Source: an uncultured Lachnospiraceae bacterium
Lineage (GTDB): Bacteria > Bacillota > Clostridia > Lachnospirales > Lachnospiraceae
Reading direction: 5' to 3'
Assembly: GCA_934292725.1 (NCBI GenBank)
Contig: CAKQXY010000010.1
Coordinates: forward strand, 17,664-81,663
Length of the DNA stretch: 64,000 nucleotides
The position numbers and the translations under genes were made by a program. Position 1 is the first letter of the stretch, and every line of letters starts with the position of its first letter. The notes beneath the pieces were generated by a model, which was not told the origin of the DNA, ran no database searches, and saw only the letters and a program-made list of their open reading frames with translations. This document shows positions 7,730-16,054 of the stretch, one piece after another.

Positions 7730-9058
7730 TTAGTAGTGATATCTCTTCCTATTTGCAACAAGGAATGCAAGTGAAATCACAAACGCAAAGATTTCAGCAG
7801 CTACATTAGCACCCCAGAGGCCGTCCACACCGAGAATCAGTGGAAGGATTAGCACGGATGATGTCTGGAAGATCAGTGTACGCAAAAACGAGATCGCAGC
7901 AGAGACTGCTCCGTTGTTGAGTGCAGTAAAAAATGATGATGCAAAAATGTTAAAGCCCGCAAGCAAAAAGCTAAAGGAGAAGAGCTTAAACGCATGAGAG
8001 GTGATGGAAAGAAGTTCTGTGTCATAACCTACAAACATCTTTGCAAGCGGATTAGCAAGCACGAGGGCAAGCACAGTCAAAATGATGCTGAGTGAGCCGA
8101 CGATGCGAGTACTTTTTTTGAGAAGGCTTTGAAGCTCACTGTGGTTTCCAGCACCATAATGGAAGCTGACAACAGGAGCACATCCAATCGAGTAGCCAAC
8201 AAAGATAGCAATAAAAATAAACTGTACATACATTAAAACACCGTAAGCAGATACGCCATTTTCGCCAAGGTATTTTAATAGCTGAAAGTTATAGACGATA
8301 CCAACGACTGATCCAGAGATATTGCTCATCAGCTCAGAGGAGCCATTGGCGCAGGCCTGTAAAATCGGGCGAAGCTTGAATTTAGCTTTTGTCAGATGAA
8401 GTTTGCTGTTATTTGGACGAATAAAATAGATAAAAGGAAGCAGGCCGCCAATCGTCTGGCTTATGCCGGTTGCGAGTGCTGCTCCAAAAACTCCCCAGCG
8501 AAGAACACCGACCAGCACGGCATCAAGCACCATATTTGTAATTCCAGCAGCAAGCGTTGCTGCCAGTCCAAGGTTAGGCTTTTCAGCTGCTATAAGAAAA
8601 CTTTGAAATACATTTTGGAGCATATAGGGAGCAAGAAAAGCGATTACGACACGTCCGTACAGAACACAGTCATCAATCATCTCTTTTGTAGCGCCTAACA
8701 ATGAAGCAACAGGACGCATAAAGGCAACACCGAGAATAGCCAGAACAATACCGAGCAAAAGTGACAGCCAGATCAGCATAGAAAAATAATGGTTGGCCTT
8801 TTTTTCATCGCCCTCGCCAAGAACACGGGAGACGAGAGCTGTGCCTCCTGTTCCAATCATAAAGCCAAGGCTTCCTAGAATGATGATAAATGGCATTACT
8901 AAATTAATGGAAGCAAACGCTGTTTTTCCAGCAAAATTTGATACAAAAAATCCGTCCACAACACTATAGATCGAGGTGAAGATCATCATGATAATGGAAG
9001 GAAACGTAAAACGAAACAGTTTTCCATAAGTAAAATGATCAGATAATTGGATTTTCAT
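7730..9058 (-). CDS. MATE-family multidrug/sodium antiporter
   Basis: Twelve-helix efflux carrier, 442 residues, typical of the family. The N-terminal repeat has the usual PSIIMMIFTSIYSVVDGFFV followed by INLVMP; the second repeat begins near residue 230. It exports cationic drugs or metabolites in exchange for H+ or Na+; the substrate cannot be read from sequence. It follows the marR gene on the same strand after 24 nt, and the two share the MarR-controlled promoter at 9566-9614. The start is preceded by AAAGGAA about 13 nt upstream, a weakly spaced site. Confidence 0.9.
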   Translation of the reverse strand: MKIQLSDHFTYGKLFRFTFPSIIMMIFTSIYSVVDGFFVSNFAGKTAFASINLVMPFIIILGSLGFMIGTGGTALVSRVLGEGDEKKANHYFSMLIWLSLLLGIVLAILGVAFMRPVASLLGATKEMIDDCVLYGRVVIAFLAPYMLQNVFQSFLIAAEKPNLGLAATLAAGITNMVLDAVLVGVLRWGVFGAALATGISQTIGGLLPFIYFIRPNNSKLHLTKAKFKLRPILQACANGSSELMSNISGSVVGIVYNFQLLKYLGENGVSAYGVLMYVQFIFIAIFVGYSIGCAPVVSFHYGAGNHSELQSLLKKSTRIVGSLSIILTVLALVLANPLAKMFVGYDTELLSITSHAFKLFSFSFLLAGFNIFASSFFTALNNGAVSAAISFLRTLIFQTSSVLILPLILGVDGLWGANVAAEIFAFVISLAFLVANRKRYHY

Positions 9059-9082
9059 AAAAATAAATTTATTCCTTTCGTA

Positions 9083-9535
9083 TTATTTTTCATCTTTCAT
9101 CCGCTGTAATTCTTTTTGCAGGCATTTTAAATAACGTTCATTTAAAGCAAGATATTGTTCAGCAGCTTCAGGTCCCCAATCAGCAAGAATACGGTTTTCA
9201 GCATCAATGATTTTTCCTGCTGTCTCAGAAGAGAGCTGTTTGCCTTTCTGTGTTAAAAAGACACGCTTATTTTTGGCATTTGCTGCCTCTAAAAACACAA
9301 TATCTTCATCCTCAAGCTTTCTTAGTGCAGAATTGATAGTCTGCTTAGGAAGTCCTGTCAGGCGGCAGATATCACGAAGAAGACAGCTTTCTTCGCCAAA
9401 GTTACAAATCGTGTATAAAATTTGCATTGTGCTGTCAGATAAACCACACAGATGAGACATCTCATGGTAAACAACGCTCATCTCACACTGCAAATGGTTG
9501 AGACGTTTGAGAGAAGCAGAAGATTGAACACTCAT
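9083..9535 (-). CDS. MarR-family transcriptional regulator
   Basis: Winged-helix dimeric regulator, 150 residues. The recognition region is DICRLTGLPKQTINSALRKLEDEDIVFL, followed by the wing NKRVFLTQKGKQL. It is the first gene of a two-gene unit with the downstream MATE exporter, the usual arrangement for a ligand-released repressor controlling its own efflux pump. GGAGGAATTTTGT precedes the ATG. Two matching palindromes in its promoter support autorepression. Confidence 0.92.
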   Translation of the reverse strand: MSVQSSASLKRLNHLQCEMSVVYHEMSHLCGLSDSTMQILYTICNFGEESCLLRDICRLTGLPKQTINSALRKLEDEDIVFLEAANAKNKRVFLTQKGKQLSSETAGKIIDAENRILADWGPEAAEQYLALNERYLKCLQKELQRMKDEK

Positions 9536-9565
9536 ACAAAATTCCTCCGTTAATTAAAAATAAAG

Positions 9566-9614
9566 GTACGAAATCGTACTTAGAAAGTATAGTATGAAAT
9601 CATACCATTGTCAA
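9566..9614 (-). promoter_or_regulatory. marR-MATE promoter with paired operators
   Basis: On the minus strand the -35 is TTGACA (9609-9614) and the -10 is TATACT (9586-9591), with a 17-bp spacer. The palindrome GTATGAAATCATAC (9592-9605) fills the spacer, and GTACGAAATCGTAC (9566-9579) lies just past the transcription start. Both have the form GTAYGA-AA-TCRTAC and their centres are 26 bp apart. Confidence 0.85.
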
Positions 9615-9826
9615 GTGCAAACAAAACAATCTTTCAAGGGCTTTTGTAACATGACGCATGAACTGTAACATTTAAAATATATTGTTTGAAATGGATTAAC
9701 TCTTGACAACACGGTAGCGGTAGTGGTAGTGTAGATGTGTTGCGGAAGCAGCTTCCAGAATAATTTCTGTAAAGAAGCAAAAAATCCGCCCATAATACAA
9801 TATTATATAAGGATGAGGTATTTACA

Positions 9827-10699
9827 ATGAGAGAGTTAAAGCCAATCAAAGAAGGCAAGGTACGCGAAATCTATGATAATGGCGACAGCCTGATCATGGT
9901 AGCAACTGACCGTATCAGCTGTTTCGATGTCATTCTGAACAACGTGGTAACTAAGAAGGGAACTGTCCTTACTCAGATGTCCAGATTCTGGTTTGACATG
10001 ACAAAAGATATTCTTCCAAATCACATGATCTCTACGGATGTAAAGGATATGCCGGAGTTTTTCCAGCAGGAGAAGTTTGATGGAAACAGTATGATGTGCC
10101 GCAAATTGCAGATGCTTCCTCTGGAGTGTATTGTGCGCGGATATATCACTGGAAGTGGCTGGGCAAGCTACCAGAAGACTGGAAAGGTATGCGGAATTGA
10201 GCTTCCAGAAGGATTAAAGGAGTCTGATAAGTTGCCTGAGCCAATTTATACACCATCTACAAAGGCTGAGATCGGTGATCATGATGAAAACATCTCTTAT
10301 GAGCAGAGCATTGCTCATCTGGAGAAGTATTTCCCGGGAAAGGGCGAGGAGTATGCACAGAAGCTTCGCGATTATACTATCGCACTGTATAAGAAGTGTG
10401 CAGACTACGCACTGAGCAAGGGCATCATTATTGCAGATACCAAGTTTGAGTTTGGTCTGGATGAGAATGGAAATATCGTTATCGGTGATGAGATGCTTAC
10501 ACCAGACAGCTCACGTTTCTGGCCGGCAGATGGCTATGAGCCAGGACATGGTCAGCCATCCTTCGACAAGCAGTTTGCTCGTGATTGGTTAAAGGCAAAT
10601 CCGGACAACGATTGGACACTGCCGCAGGAGATTGTTGATAAGACAATCGAGAAGTATCTGCAGGCTTATGAGATGCTGACAGGAAAGCCATTAGCATAA
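9827..10699 (+). CDS. purC: Phosphoribosylaminoimidazole-succinocarboxamide synthase
   Basis: Joins aspartate to CAIR using ATP in purine synthesis. The product is 290 residues, the longer SAICAR synthetase type. Conserved segments are KEGKVREIYD near the N-terminus, RISCFDVI, LECIVRGYITGSGW, IADTKFEFG and DEMLTPDSSRFW. AGGATGAGG precedes the ATG. It stands alone, away from other pur genes. Its leader (9615-9826) holds a TTGACA at 9702-9707 followed by three hexamer repeats GGTAGY and a GGAAGCAGCTTCC palindrome, but I cannot identify a clear -10 or a known riboswitch. Confidence 0.96.
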   Translation: MRELKPIKEGKVREIYDNGDSLIMVATDRISCFDVILNNVVTKKGTVLTQMSRFWFDMTKDILPNHMISTDVKDMPEFFQQEKFDGNSMMCRKLQMLPLECIVRGYITGSGWASYQKTGKVCGIELPEGLKESDKLPEPIYTPSTKAEIGDHDENISYEQSIAHLEKYFPGKGEEYAQKLRDYTIALYKKCADYALSKGIIIADTKFEFGLDENGNIVIGDEMLTPDSSRFWPADGYEPGHGQPSFDKQFARDWLKANPDNDWTLPQEIVDKTIEKYLQAYEMLTGKPLA

Positions 10700-10723
10700 A
10701 TACATAAAAAATGTGAAATAAAA

Positions 10724-10761
10724 AAGAAGGATTTGCCAATTCGACAGATCCTTCTTTTTTT
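10724..10761. terminator. Bidirectional terminator between purC and glycerate kinase
   Basis: AAGAAGGAT (10724-10732) pairs with ATCCTTCTT (10748-10756), flanked by A and T runs on both sides. It serves both convergent genes. Confidence 0.85.
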
Positions 10762-10813
10762 GCTCTTGATACAGAATAATTTGCAGCATACAGCATTCTT
10801 GAAAGCAATATGT

Positions 10814-11956
10814 TTAATGGGAGACTGCTTGTATCAGGCGAAATACCTGCTCGGCAGTATCCTCTATATTTTGCATTGCATTTGTGCGGCACATCGCTTC
10901 ATCAAGTGTAGAGACGCTTCGAATTACTGGAAAAAATGCATCAATCCCGTGTTCATTGCAGGCGATGGCATCCTTTGTGACACAGCCGGAAAAGGCAATT
11001 ACAGGCTTATCATATTCCTTTGCAATTTTTGCAACACCGATAGGCGCCTTCCCCATGACAGTCTGCCCATCAAGGCGGCCTTCTCCTGTTACAACTATGT
11101 CGGCATTTTGAATATAGTCGCGAAGCTTTGTCTCCTCAAGAACAATCTTAATACCAGATTCAAGCGAGGCATGTAAAAAAGTTAAAAAAGCAAAGCCAAG
11201 TCCGCCGGCAGCACCTGCACCAGAGAAACTTTCATTTGCATCTGGAAAACATTTGCGTGATAGTGATGCATAGTCTTTTAGCCAGTGATCCATCATATTG
11301 ATCATTTCAGGGTCAGCTCCTTTTTGAGGTCCAAAAACAGCGCTGCAGCCAGTAGCGCCGCATAGTGGATTTGTGACATCACAGGCAACACGGAATGTAC
11401 ATTTTGAAAGCTCTGGCAGTACATGGTCAGCTGTGATTGATTTAAGCTGGCGAAGTCCTTTAGCACCAAATTCGACCTGATTACCATTTTCGTCAAGCAT
11501 TCCAAAGCCGAGTGCCTGAAGCATACCAATGCCGCCATCATTTGTGGCGCTTCCTCCAATGCCAATCAAAAAGTGCCTGCAGCCGCGTTTAACTGCATCA
11601 GCAATAATTTCACCGACACCATAAGTTGTGGTGTGAAGCGGATTTTTCTTTTGCGGAGGGACAAGTGTAATACCTGCAGCCACAGCCATTTCAATTATGG
11701 CAGTTTTAGTAGCGGAGACAATACCATATTGGCATGAAACAGTCTCGCCTAGTGGTCCTGTGACAGAAACAGTTGTCATTTTACCGCCGCAGCCAGCGAC
11801 AAGTGCATCAACCGTGCCCTCGCCTCCGTCAGCTAGTGGACGGATCACTGTAGTGGCATCAGGGTAGACCTTTTTTATGCCATTAGCGGCGCTCTCGCCA
11901 GCTTCTAATGAACTTAGACTTCCTTTAAATGAGTCAATTGCAATTACAACATTCAT
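10814..11956 (-). CDS. Glycerate kinase (GlxK/GarK type)
   Basis: Phosphorylates D-glycerate with ATP; this family usually makes 2-phosphoglycerate. The product is 380 residues, normal for the family. The N-terminus IAIDSFKGSLSS, the PLADGGEGT motif, GIGGSATNDGG and TGEGRLDGQT are all intact. GAAAGGA precedes the ATG. It is monocistronic and convergent with purC. It could feed glycerate from sugar-acid breakdown into glycolysis, but no such pathway gene is adjacent. Confidence 0.93.
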   Translation of the reverse strand: MNVVIAIDSFKGSLSSLEAGESAANGIKKVYPDATTVIRPLADGGEGTVDALVAGCGGKMTTVSVTGPLGETVSCQYGIVSATKTAIIEMAVAAGITLVPPQKKNPLHTTTYGVGEIIADAVKRGCRHFLIGIGGSATNDGGIGMLQALGFGMLDENGNQVEFGAKGLRQLKSITADHVLPELSKCTFRVACDVTNPLCGATGCSAVFGPQKGADPEMINMMDHWLKDYASLSRKCFPDANESFSGAGAAGGLGFAFLTFLHASLESGIKIVLEETKLRDYIQNADIVVTGEGRLDGQTVMGKAPIGVAKIAKEYDKPVIAFSGCVTKDAIACNEHGIDAFFPVIRSVSTLDEAMCRTNAMQNIEDTAEQVFRLIQAVSH

Positions 11957-12082
11957 AATGTTCCTTTCGTTTATCGCAGACTTTTCAAAAAGCCTATGAA
12001 TTTCTTATAAAATCAGCACTGCTATTATAACAAAAAACAACCCTTGATATCAATGGGGTGTAAAGCCAGAAAAAAGAAATGG

Positions 12083-12112
12083 TTGACGCAGCTGATAGTC
12101 TCAGGGTATAAT
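12083..12112 (+). promoter_or_regulatory. Promoter of the NifX-SlyD fusion gene
   Basis: -35 TTGACG (12083-12088), 18-bp spacer, -10 TATAAT (12107-12112), about 60 nt before the start codon. Confidence 0.75.
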
Positions 12113-12174
12113 CAATATAATATGCGATTTGACAGAGACAATAGGGATCAAAATTGCAGGGAAGGAATATAAAA

Positions 12175-13047
12175 ATGAAAATTGCAGTAACGTATGACAA
12201 TGGATCTGTTTTCCAGCATTTTGGAAAAACAGAGAACTTTAAGATTTTTGAAGTGGAGAATGGCGCGATCATTTCAAGTGAGGTAGTTGGCTCAAATGGA
12301 GCAGGACATAGTGCGTTAGCAGGTTTTCTTGCTGACGCGGGAGTTGATGTTGTAATCTGCGGCGGCATTGGAGGCGGTGCACAGGCAGCACTTTCTGAGG
12401 CTGGAATCAAGGTATGTGCCGGCGTTTCTGGTGATGTAAACGAGGCTGCTGAAAGCTACGTAAATGGAACACTTGAGTGCACCAGTGAGGGAACTTGCGA
12501 TCATCATCATGAAGAAGGCGGTCACTGCTGTCATGGTGAGGAGAGTGAAGAGTCTGGTTGCGAGGGCGGCTGCGGCGGATGCCACGGCGGCTGTGGAACA
12601 CCAGAGCCAATCATGGAAGGCAAGAATGTAGGAAAGAAGTGCCGCACTCATTATAAGGGAACATTTAATGACGGAACACAGTTCGATTCCTCTTATGATC
12701 GCGGTGAGCCGCTTGAGTTTATCTGCGGTGTTGGTCAGATGATCAGAGGCTTTGATCAGGCTGTGGCAAACATGGAAGTTGGCGAGTCTGTTGAGATCCA
12801 TCTGATGCCAGAGGAAGCATACGGCATGCCGGATCCGGCTGCAATCTTTACACTTGAGATTGCACAGCTTCCAGGTTCAGAGGAACTTGAGGCAGGTCAG
12901 CAGGTATATCTGTCTAATCAGTTTGGTCAGCCATTCCCAGTTAAGGTTGTTGCAAAAGATGATAAGACTATTACTTTTGATGCAAACCATGAGATGGCAG
13001 GCAAGGAATTAAACTTTACAATTGAGCTTGTCAGCGTAGAAGCGTAA
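12175..13047 (+). CDS. NifX/NifB-type cofactor-binding domain fused to SlyD-like FKBP peptidyl-prolyl isomerase
   Basis: The product is 290 residues in three parts. Residues 1-95 are a dinitrogenase iron-molybdenum cofactor-binding fold (MKIAVTYDNGSVFQHFGKTE, then ICGGIGGGA). Residues 100-140 are a metal-binding linker with eight Cys and several His (C102, C108, H110-112, H117, C118, C119, H120, C129, C133, C136, H137, C140). Residues 145-290 are an FKBP domain of SlyD type (MIRGFDQAVANMEVGE, PEEAYG). In ordinary SlyD the Cys/His tail is C-terminal; here it joins the two domains. The ATG at 12175 has GGGAAGGAA upstream. A role in metal handling or protein folding is an inference. Confidence 0.88.
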   Translation: MKIAVTYDNGSVFQHFGKTENFKIFEVENGAIISSEVVGSNGAGHSALAGFLADAGVDVVICGGIGGGAQAALSEAGIKVCAGVSGDVNEAAESYVNGTLECTSEGTCDHHHEEGGHCCHGEESEESGCEGGCGGCHGGCGTPEPIMEGKNVGKKCRTHYKGTFNDGTQFDSSYDRGEPLEFICGVGQMIRGFDQAVANMEVGESVEIHLMPEEAYGMPDPAAIFTLEIAQLPGSEELEAGQQVYLSNQFGQPFPVKVVAKDDKTITFDANHEMAGKELNFTIELVSVEA

Positions 13048-13054
13048 GAAAAGA

Positions 13055-13088
13055 AAATGCATCTGTCAAATGACGGGTGCATTTTTTT
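13055..13088 (+). terminator. Terminator of the NifX-SlyD gene
   Basis: AAATGCA (13055-13061) pairs with TGCATTT (13078-13084), with an inner TGTCA/TGAC pairing, followed by a T run. Confidence 0.8.
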
Positions 13089-13098
13089 GAAGATTTTA

Positions 13099-13268
13099 TG
13101 ATACCAGGGTCAAAAGCTCCAGAAGCCGTTCGTGCTTGCACGATAAGGCTTTTGAGCTTGGGACCCACAAAAACATGAGGATGCAGCGATTTTCAAAGAA
13201 AATCAGTGAATCCGAATGTTTTTAGAATTGCGAAAGTTGCATGGCAACGGAGCAATTCGTGGGTATCA
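13099..13268 (+). ncRNA. Candidate structured RNA: three hairpins in a four-way junction
   Basis: TGATACC (13099-13105) pairs with GGTATCA (13262-13268) and encloses three hairpins with linkers of 1-3 nt. Hairpin 1 (13107-13166) stacks four helices: GGGTC/GACCC, AGCTC/GAGCT, AGCC/GGCT and CGTG/CACG, capped by CTTG closed by G-C, a known stable tetraloop. Hairpin 2 (13169-13223) has AAAAACAT/ATGTTTTT, GGAT/ATCC and GATTTTC/GAAAATC. Hairpin 3 (13225-13258) has GAATTGC/GCAATTC and GTTGC/GCAAC. It lies between a terminator and the ribosome site of the ECF sigma gene. I do not recognise a known family. Whether it acts as RNA or is a mobile DNA repeat is open. Confidence 0.6.
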
Positions 13269-13284
13269 GTTAGGGGGTAAGCGA

Positions 13285-13845
13285 TTGCAGACAAAGGATG
13301 ATGAAATTATAGAGCTGTATTGGAAACGAGATCCCAAAGCAATAGAAGAAACACAGACGCAGTATGGGGAAAAGCTTGGCAGACTATCATTTGGCATTTT
13401 GGAAAACAGAGAAGATGCACAGGAATGTGTCAATGATACTTATCTTCGAACCTGGGATTCTATACCGCCGACAAGACCGCAGTTTTTCTTTGCGTACCTT
13501 GCAAAGATATGCCGCTTTTTATGTTTTGATGTGCTGGATCATAAAAATGCGCAAAAGCGAAGTGCTTTGGTAGTTGAGCTTACGCATGAAATGCAGCAGT
13601 GTATTCCAGATTCACGCAATGAAGATAAGGTGCAGGGGGAGCAGATCGGACAGAATATAACAGCTTTTTTGAGGACACAGTCAAAGCAGGACAGACTTTT
13701 ATTTATGAAGCGCTATTGGTATGGTGTGAGCATAAAAGAGCTGGCGCAGCAGATGCAGATAAGTGAGAGCAGTGCAAAGGTGAGGCTGCATAGAATACGT
13801 GGGCGGTTAAAAAAATATCTGGAAAGTGAGGGCATTTGGATATGA
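13285..13845 (+). CDS. ECF-family RNA polymerase sigma factor
   Basis: Alternative sigma factor of 186 residues. Region 2 is DDEIIELYWKRDPKAIEETQ through NREDAQECVNDTYLRTWDSI; region 4 is FMKRYWYGVSIKELAQQM plus ISESSAKVRLHRIRGRLKKYL. The start is taken as TTG 13285 because AGGGGG sits 8 nt upstream and the sigma domain begins right after; an ATG at 13216 is inside the structured element and has no ribosome site. It overlaps the next gene by 4 nt. A typical ECF promoter stands before the serpin gene, suggesting a direct target. Confidence 0.9.
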   Translation: MQTKDDEIIELYWKRDPKAIEETQTQYGEKLGRLSFGILENREDAQECVNDTYLRTWDSIPPTRPQFFFAYLAKICRFLCFDVLDHKNAQKRSALVVELTHEMQQCIPDSRNEDKVQGEQIGQNITAFLRTQSKQDRLLFMKRYWYGVSIKELAQQMQISESSAKVRLHRIRGRLKKYLESEGIWI

Positions 13846-14438
13846 CAGAAAAGGATTTGTTAGACAGCTTGCGCTTTGTGGATGATGACCTTATAGAGGA
13901 AGCTGGATTAGAACAGTTAAAAGAAGAAAAACAGAAAAAAACAAATGGAAAAGTGATTTTTTTTAGGACAGCACTTACAGCAGCCGCAGGTATTTGCATT
14001 TTCGCTGCAGGAACAGTTATGGGAAGAAAGATCACGGCAAAAAAAGATCAAACAGATGGCGCGCTGATGATGGCTGCGTATCCAGAAAGCGAATATGAAA
14101 AGGAAATCTTAGCGCTCGAGGGAAGCGAAACACTGGCGGAGGCAGAGGCTTACGCGGAACCTGAAGATAAAAATACACTTTCAGTTTCAACGATCACATT
14201 GGGAGAAGAGACAAAAAGTCAGATCAGTGAAGATGAGACATCACATACAGCATTGCCAGCTACGAATATTGGTGGTATAGATGTATTCTTTTATAAAAAA
14301 GAAGGTTCGAATTACTTTTTCGCTTCATTTGAACAAAATAATGTTTCATATACTTTGCAGGCTGATACGCTGCGCGAAGTCGTGCAGGCAGCAGCAGATA
14401 CGATCTGCGGCATGGGCATAGTCACAGTTGTGGATTAA
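13842..14438 (+). CDS. Single-pass membrane protein, likely anti-sigma factor
   Basis: The product is 198 residues from the ATG at 13842, overlapping the sigma stop codon. About 40 cytoplasmic residues (acidic, then Lys-rich) precede one membrane helix near residues 41-60. An outer region of about 140 residues follows, ending in a compact segment with DVFFYKKEGSNYFFASFEQN and LREVVQAAADTI. The topology and coupling to an ECF sigma gene are those of a membrane anti-sigma factor. There is no zinc-binding HxxxCxxC motif. The assignment rests on position and topology, not on a recognised family. Confidence 0.7.
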   Translation: MTEKDLLDSLRFVDDDLIEEAGLEQLKEEKQKKTNGKVIFFRTALTAAAGICIFAAGTVMGRKITAKKDQTDGALMMAAYPESEYEKEILALEGSETLAEAEAYAEPEDKNTLSVSTITLGEETKSQISEDETSHTALPATNIGGIDVFFYKKEGSNYFFASFEQNNVSYTLQADTLREVVQAAADTICGMGIVTVVD

Positions 14439-14461
14439 TTGATAAAATTTTTTTCAGAATG

Positions 14462-14487
14462 TGTAACCTCACATCTGATTTTCCGTC
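14462..14487 (+). promoter_or_regulatory. ECF-type promoter before the serpin gene
   Basis: -35 TGTAAC (14462-14467), 16-bp spacer, -10 CGTC (14484-14487), the classical ECF arrangement. It leaves a leader of about 90 nt containing a small AAGAC/GTCTT hairpin (14498-14513). No sigma-A-like pair is obvious in the same gap. Confidence 0.65.
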
Positions 14488-14582
14488 TTAAATAGTGAAG
14501 ACATAAAAGTCTTAAATAAAATTTTGTGAAAGTAATCTGGTATCAAAGGAGTACATCATATTAGGAAAGGCAGGATAATGAT

Positions 14583-15992
14583 ATGAGAAGAAAGAATTTA
14601 ATGAGACTGACAGCTGCAATGGGAATGATGATGGCATGCTCACAGGTGATGCAGGCAGCCGCACCTGTATGGGGCAATGAGACTGTGGAAGAAACAACGG
14701 CAGGCTCTCATGATGATTTGATAGAAATTCCAACGCTTGAGGATGAGGAATATCCTGTGGATCAGGGAAAGCAAAATTATGTCGATACAATTGTGCAGGC
14801 AGATAACCGTATCGGATCAATGTTAATGGAAAAGCTTACGGCAGAGAATGAAAATGTATTTATTTCTTCATATAGTATTGCAGCAGCACTGACGCTTCTT
14901 AGTCACTGCTCTGAAAGCGGTGGACAGATTGAGCAGTTAAAAGAATTTCTTGGCTTAAACAATATGAGTGAGAGTGAGATTTTAGCAGCACAGGAAGAAC
15001 TGGCAGCGCTTCTTGGAACAAATAAGGAAAATCAGGAAGATGAAGAAGATGAAAATGAAGCGTCATCAGATTCATCAGAGGAAGTAGTGAGTGTAGAAAG
15101 TGATGATTACAGCATTCCAAAGTCAATTTTAGAAACAGCAAATGCCATGTATGTGGATGAGAAAATGAAGATGTCATCTTCATTTGACGATCTGGCAGAT
15201 ATACTTTCAAATACATATCAGGCATCACTAAAGCGCTGTGATTTATCGTCAGAGGAAACAATGAATGAAATCAATGATTGGGTCAATGAGAAAACGCACG
15301 GGCTGATTCCATCAATTCTTGATGAACCAATGGATCCGAGTATTCGAATGACACTTTTAAATGCTGTCTATTTTAAGGCAGCATGGGTGAATGCATTCGA
15401 AAAAGAATTGACAGATAAGCAGATCTTCCACGGAAAAGAGGGTGATACATCTGTAGATATGATGCATCAGCAGGATCATTTTGAATATGCAGAAAATGAT
15501 GAGTATCAGATGATTCGTCTGCCTTACCATGGCGGCTGTGAGATGACGGTTTATCTGCCAAAGGACAGCACAACATCTGACAAATGGAGCGAAAAAGATT
15601 ATCTCTATCAGCTTGGGCTTGAGGCAGATAAGCAAGAGTGGGATAGCCGCGAAGTTTCTCTTTCAATGCCAAAGTTTGAGATGGAATATGGAAAAGAATT
15701 AAAAAATATATTAAAAGAACTTGGACTAGAGGCAATTTTTGATGGCTGTATTTATGACAGACTTACAGATGAAGAGATGGCAGTCGGATCAATCTACCAT
15801 AAAACAGCAATCAAAAATGATGAAAACGGAACTGAGGCAGCAGCAGTAACTATGATTCTTATGGAAGCAATGGCACTTTTGCCAGAGGATGATATAGTTG
15901 AGATGAACATGGATCATCCATTTTACTTTACAATTTCTAATACACAGACAGGCTTAAAACTTTTTGAGGGATGCGTGTACAACCTTAAGTAA
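14583..15992 (+). CDS. Secreted serpin (serine/cysteine protease inhibitor)
   Basis: The product is 469 residues. A signal peptide occupies about residues 1-27 (MRRKNLMRL, hydrophobic core, QAAA); the MMAC inside it could be a lipobox, so lipid anchoring is possible. The serpin fold is clear: ISSYSIAAALTLL, NAVYFKAAWVNAF, and the C-terminal DHPFYFTISN. An acidic Glu/Ser/Asp insert near residues 145-175 is additional to the core. The hinge GTEAAAVT has small residues as in inhibitory serpins. Counting from it gives a P1-P1' around Met-Ala, which would suit elastase-like or chymotrypsin-like proteases. It probably guards the cell surface against gut proteases. Confidence 0.92.
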   Translation: MRRKNLMRLTAAMGMMMACSQVMQAAAPVWGNETVEETTAGSHDDLIEIPTLEDEEYPVDQGKQNYVDTIVQADNRIGSMLMEKLTAENENVFISSYSIAAALTLLSHCSESGGQIEQLKEFLGLNNMSESEILAAQEELAALLGTNKENQEDEEDENEASSDSSEEVVSVESDDYSIPKSILETANAMYVDEKMKMSSSFDDLADILSNTYQASLKRCDLSSEETMNEINDWVNEKTHGLIPSILDEPMDPSIRMTLLNAVYFKAAWVNAFEKELTDKQIFHGKEGDTSVDMMHQQDHFEYAENDEYQMIRLPYHGGCEMTVYLPKDSTTSDKWSEKDYLYQLGLEADKQEWDSREVSLSMPKFEMEYGKELKNILKELGLEAIFDGCIYDRLTDEEMAVGSIYHKTAIKNDENGTEAAAVTMILMEAMALLPEDDIVEMNMDHPFYFTISNTQTGLKLFEGCVYNLK

Positions 15993-16010
15993 ATATAGTT
16001 AGTCAGAACT

Positions 16011-16052
16011 CCATGAGCAAAAACGCGATTATTTTGCTCATGGGGTTGTTTT
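16011..16052. terminator. Bidirectional terminator between serpin and AraC genes
   Basis: CCATGAGCAAAA (16011-16022) pairs perfectly with TTTTGCTCATGG (16032-16043), followed by a T-rich run. Confidence 0.85.
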
Positions 16053-16054
16053 TT

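Noticed and set aside
9713..9731. Three GGTAGY hexamers before purC as a regulatory array
   Set aside because: Only three short imperfect units, with no recognised purine regulator motif; possibly chance.
13216..13284. ATG at 13216 as start of the ECF sigma gene
   Set aside because: It lies inside hairpin 2 of the structured element, has no ribosome site and adds 23 residues unlike the family. TTG 13285 has AGGGGG upstream.
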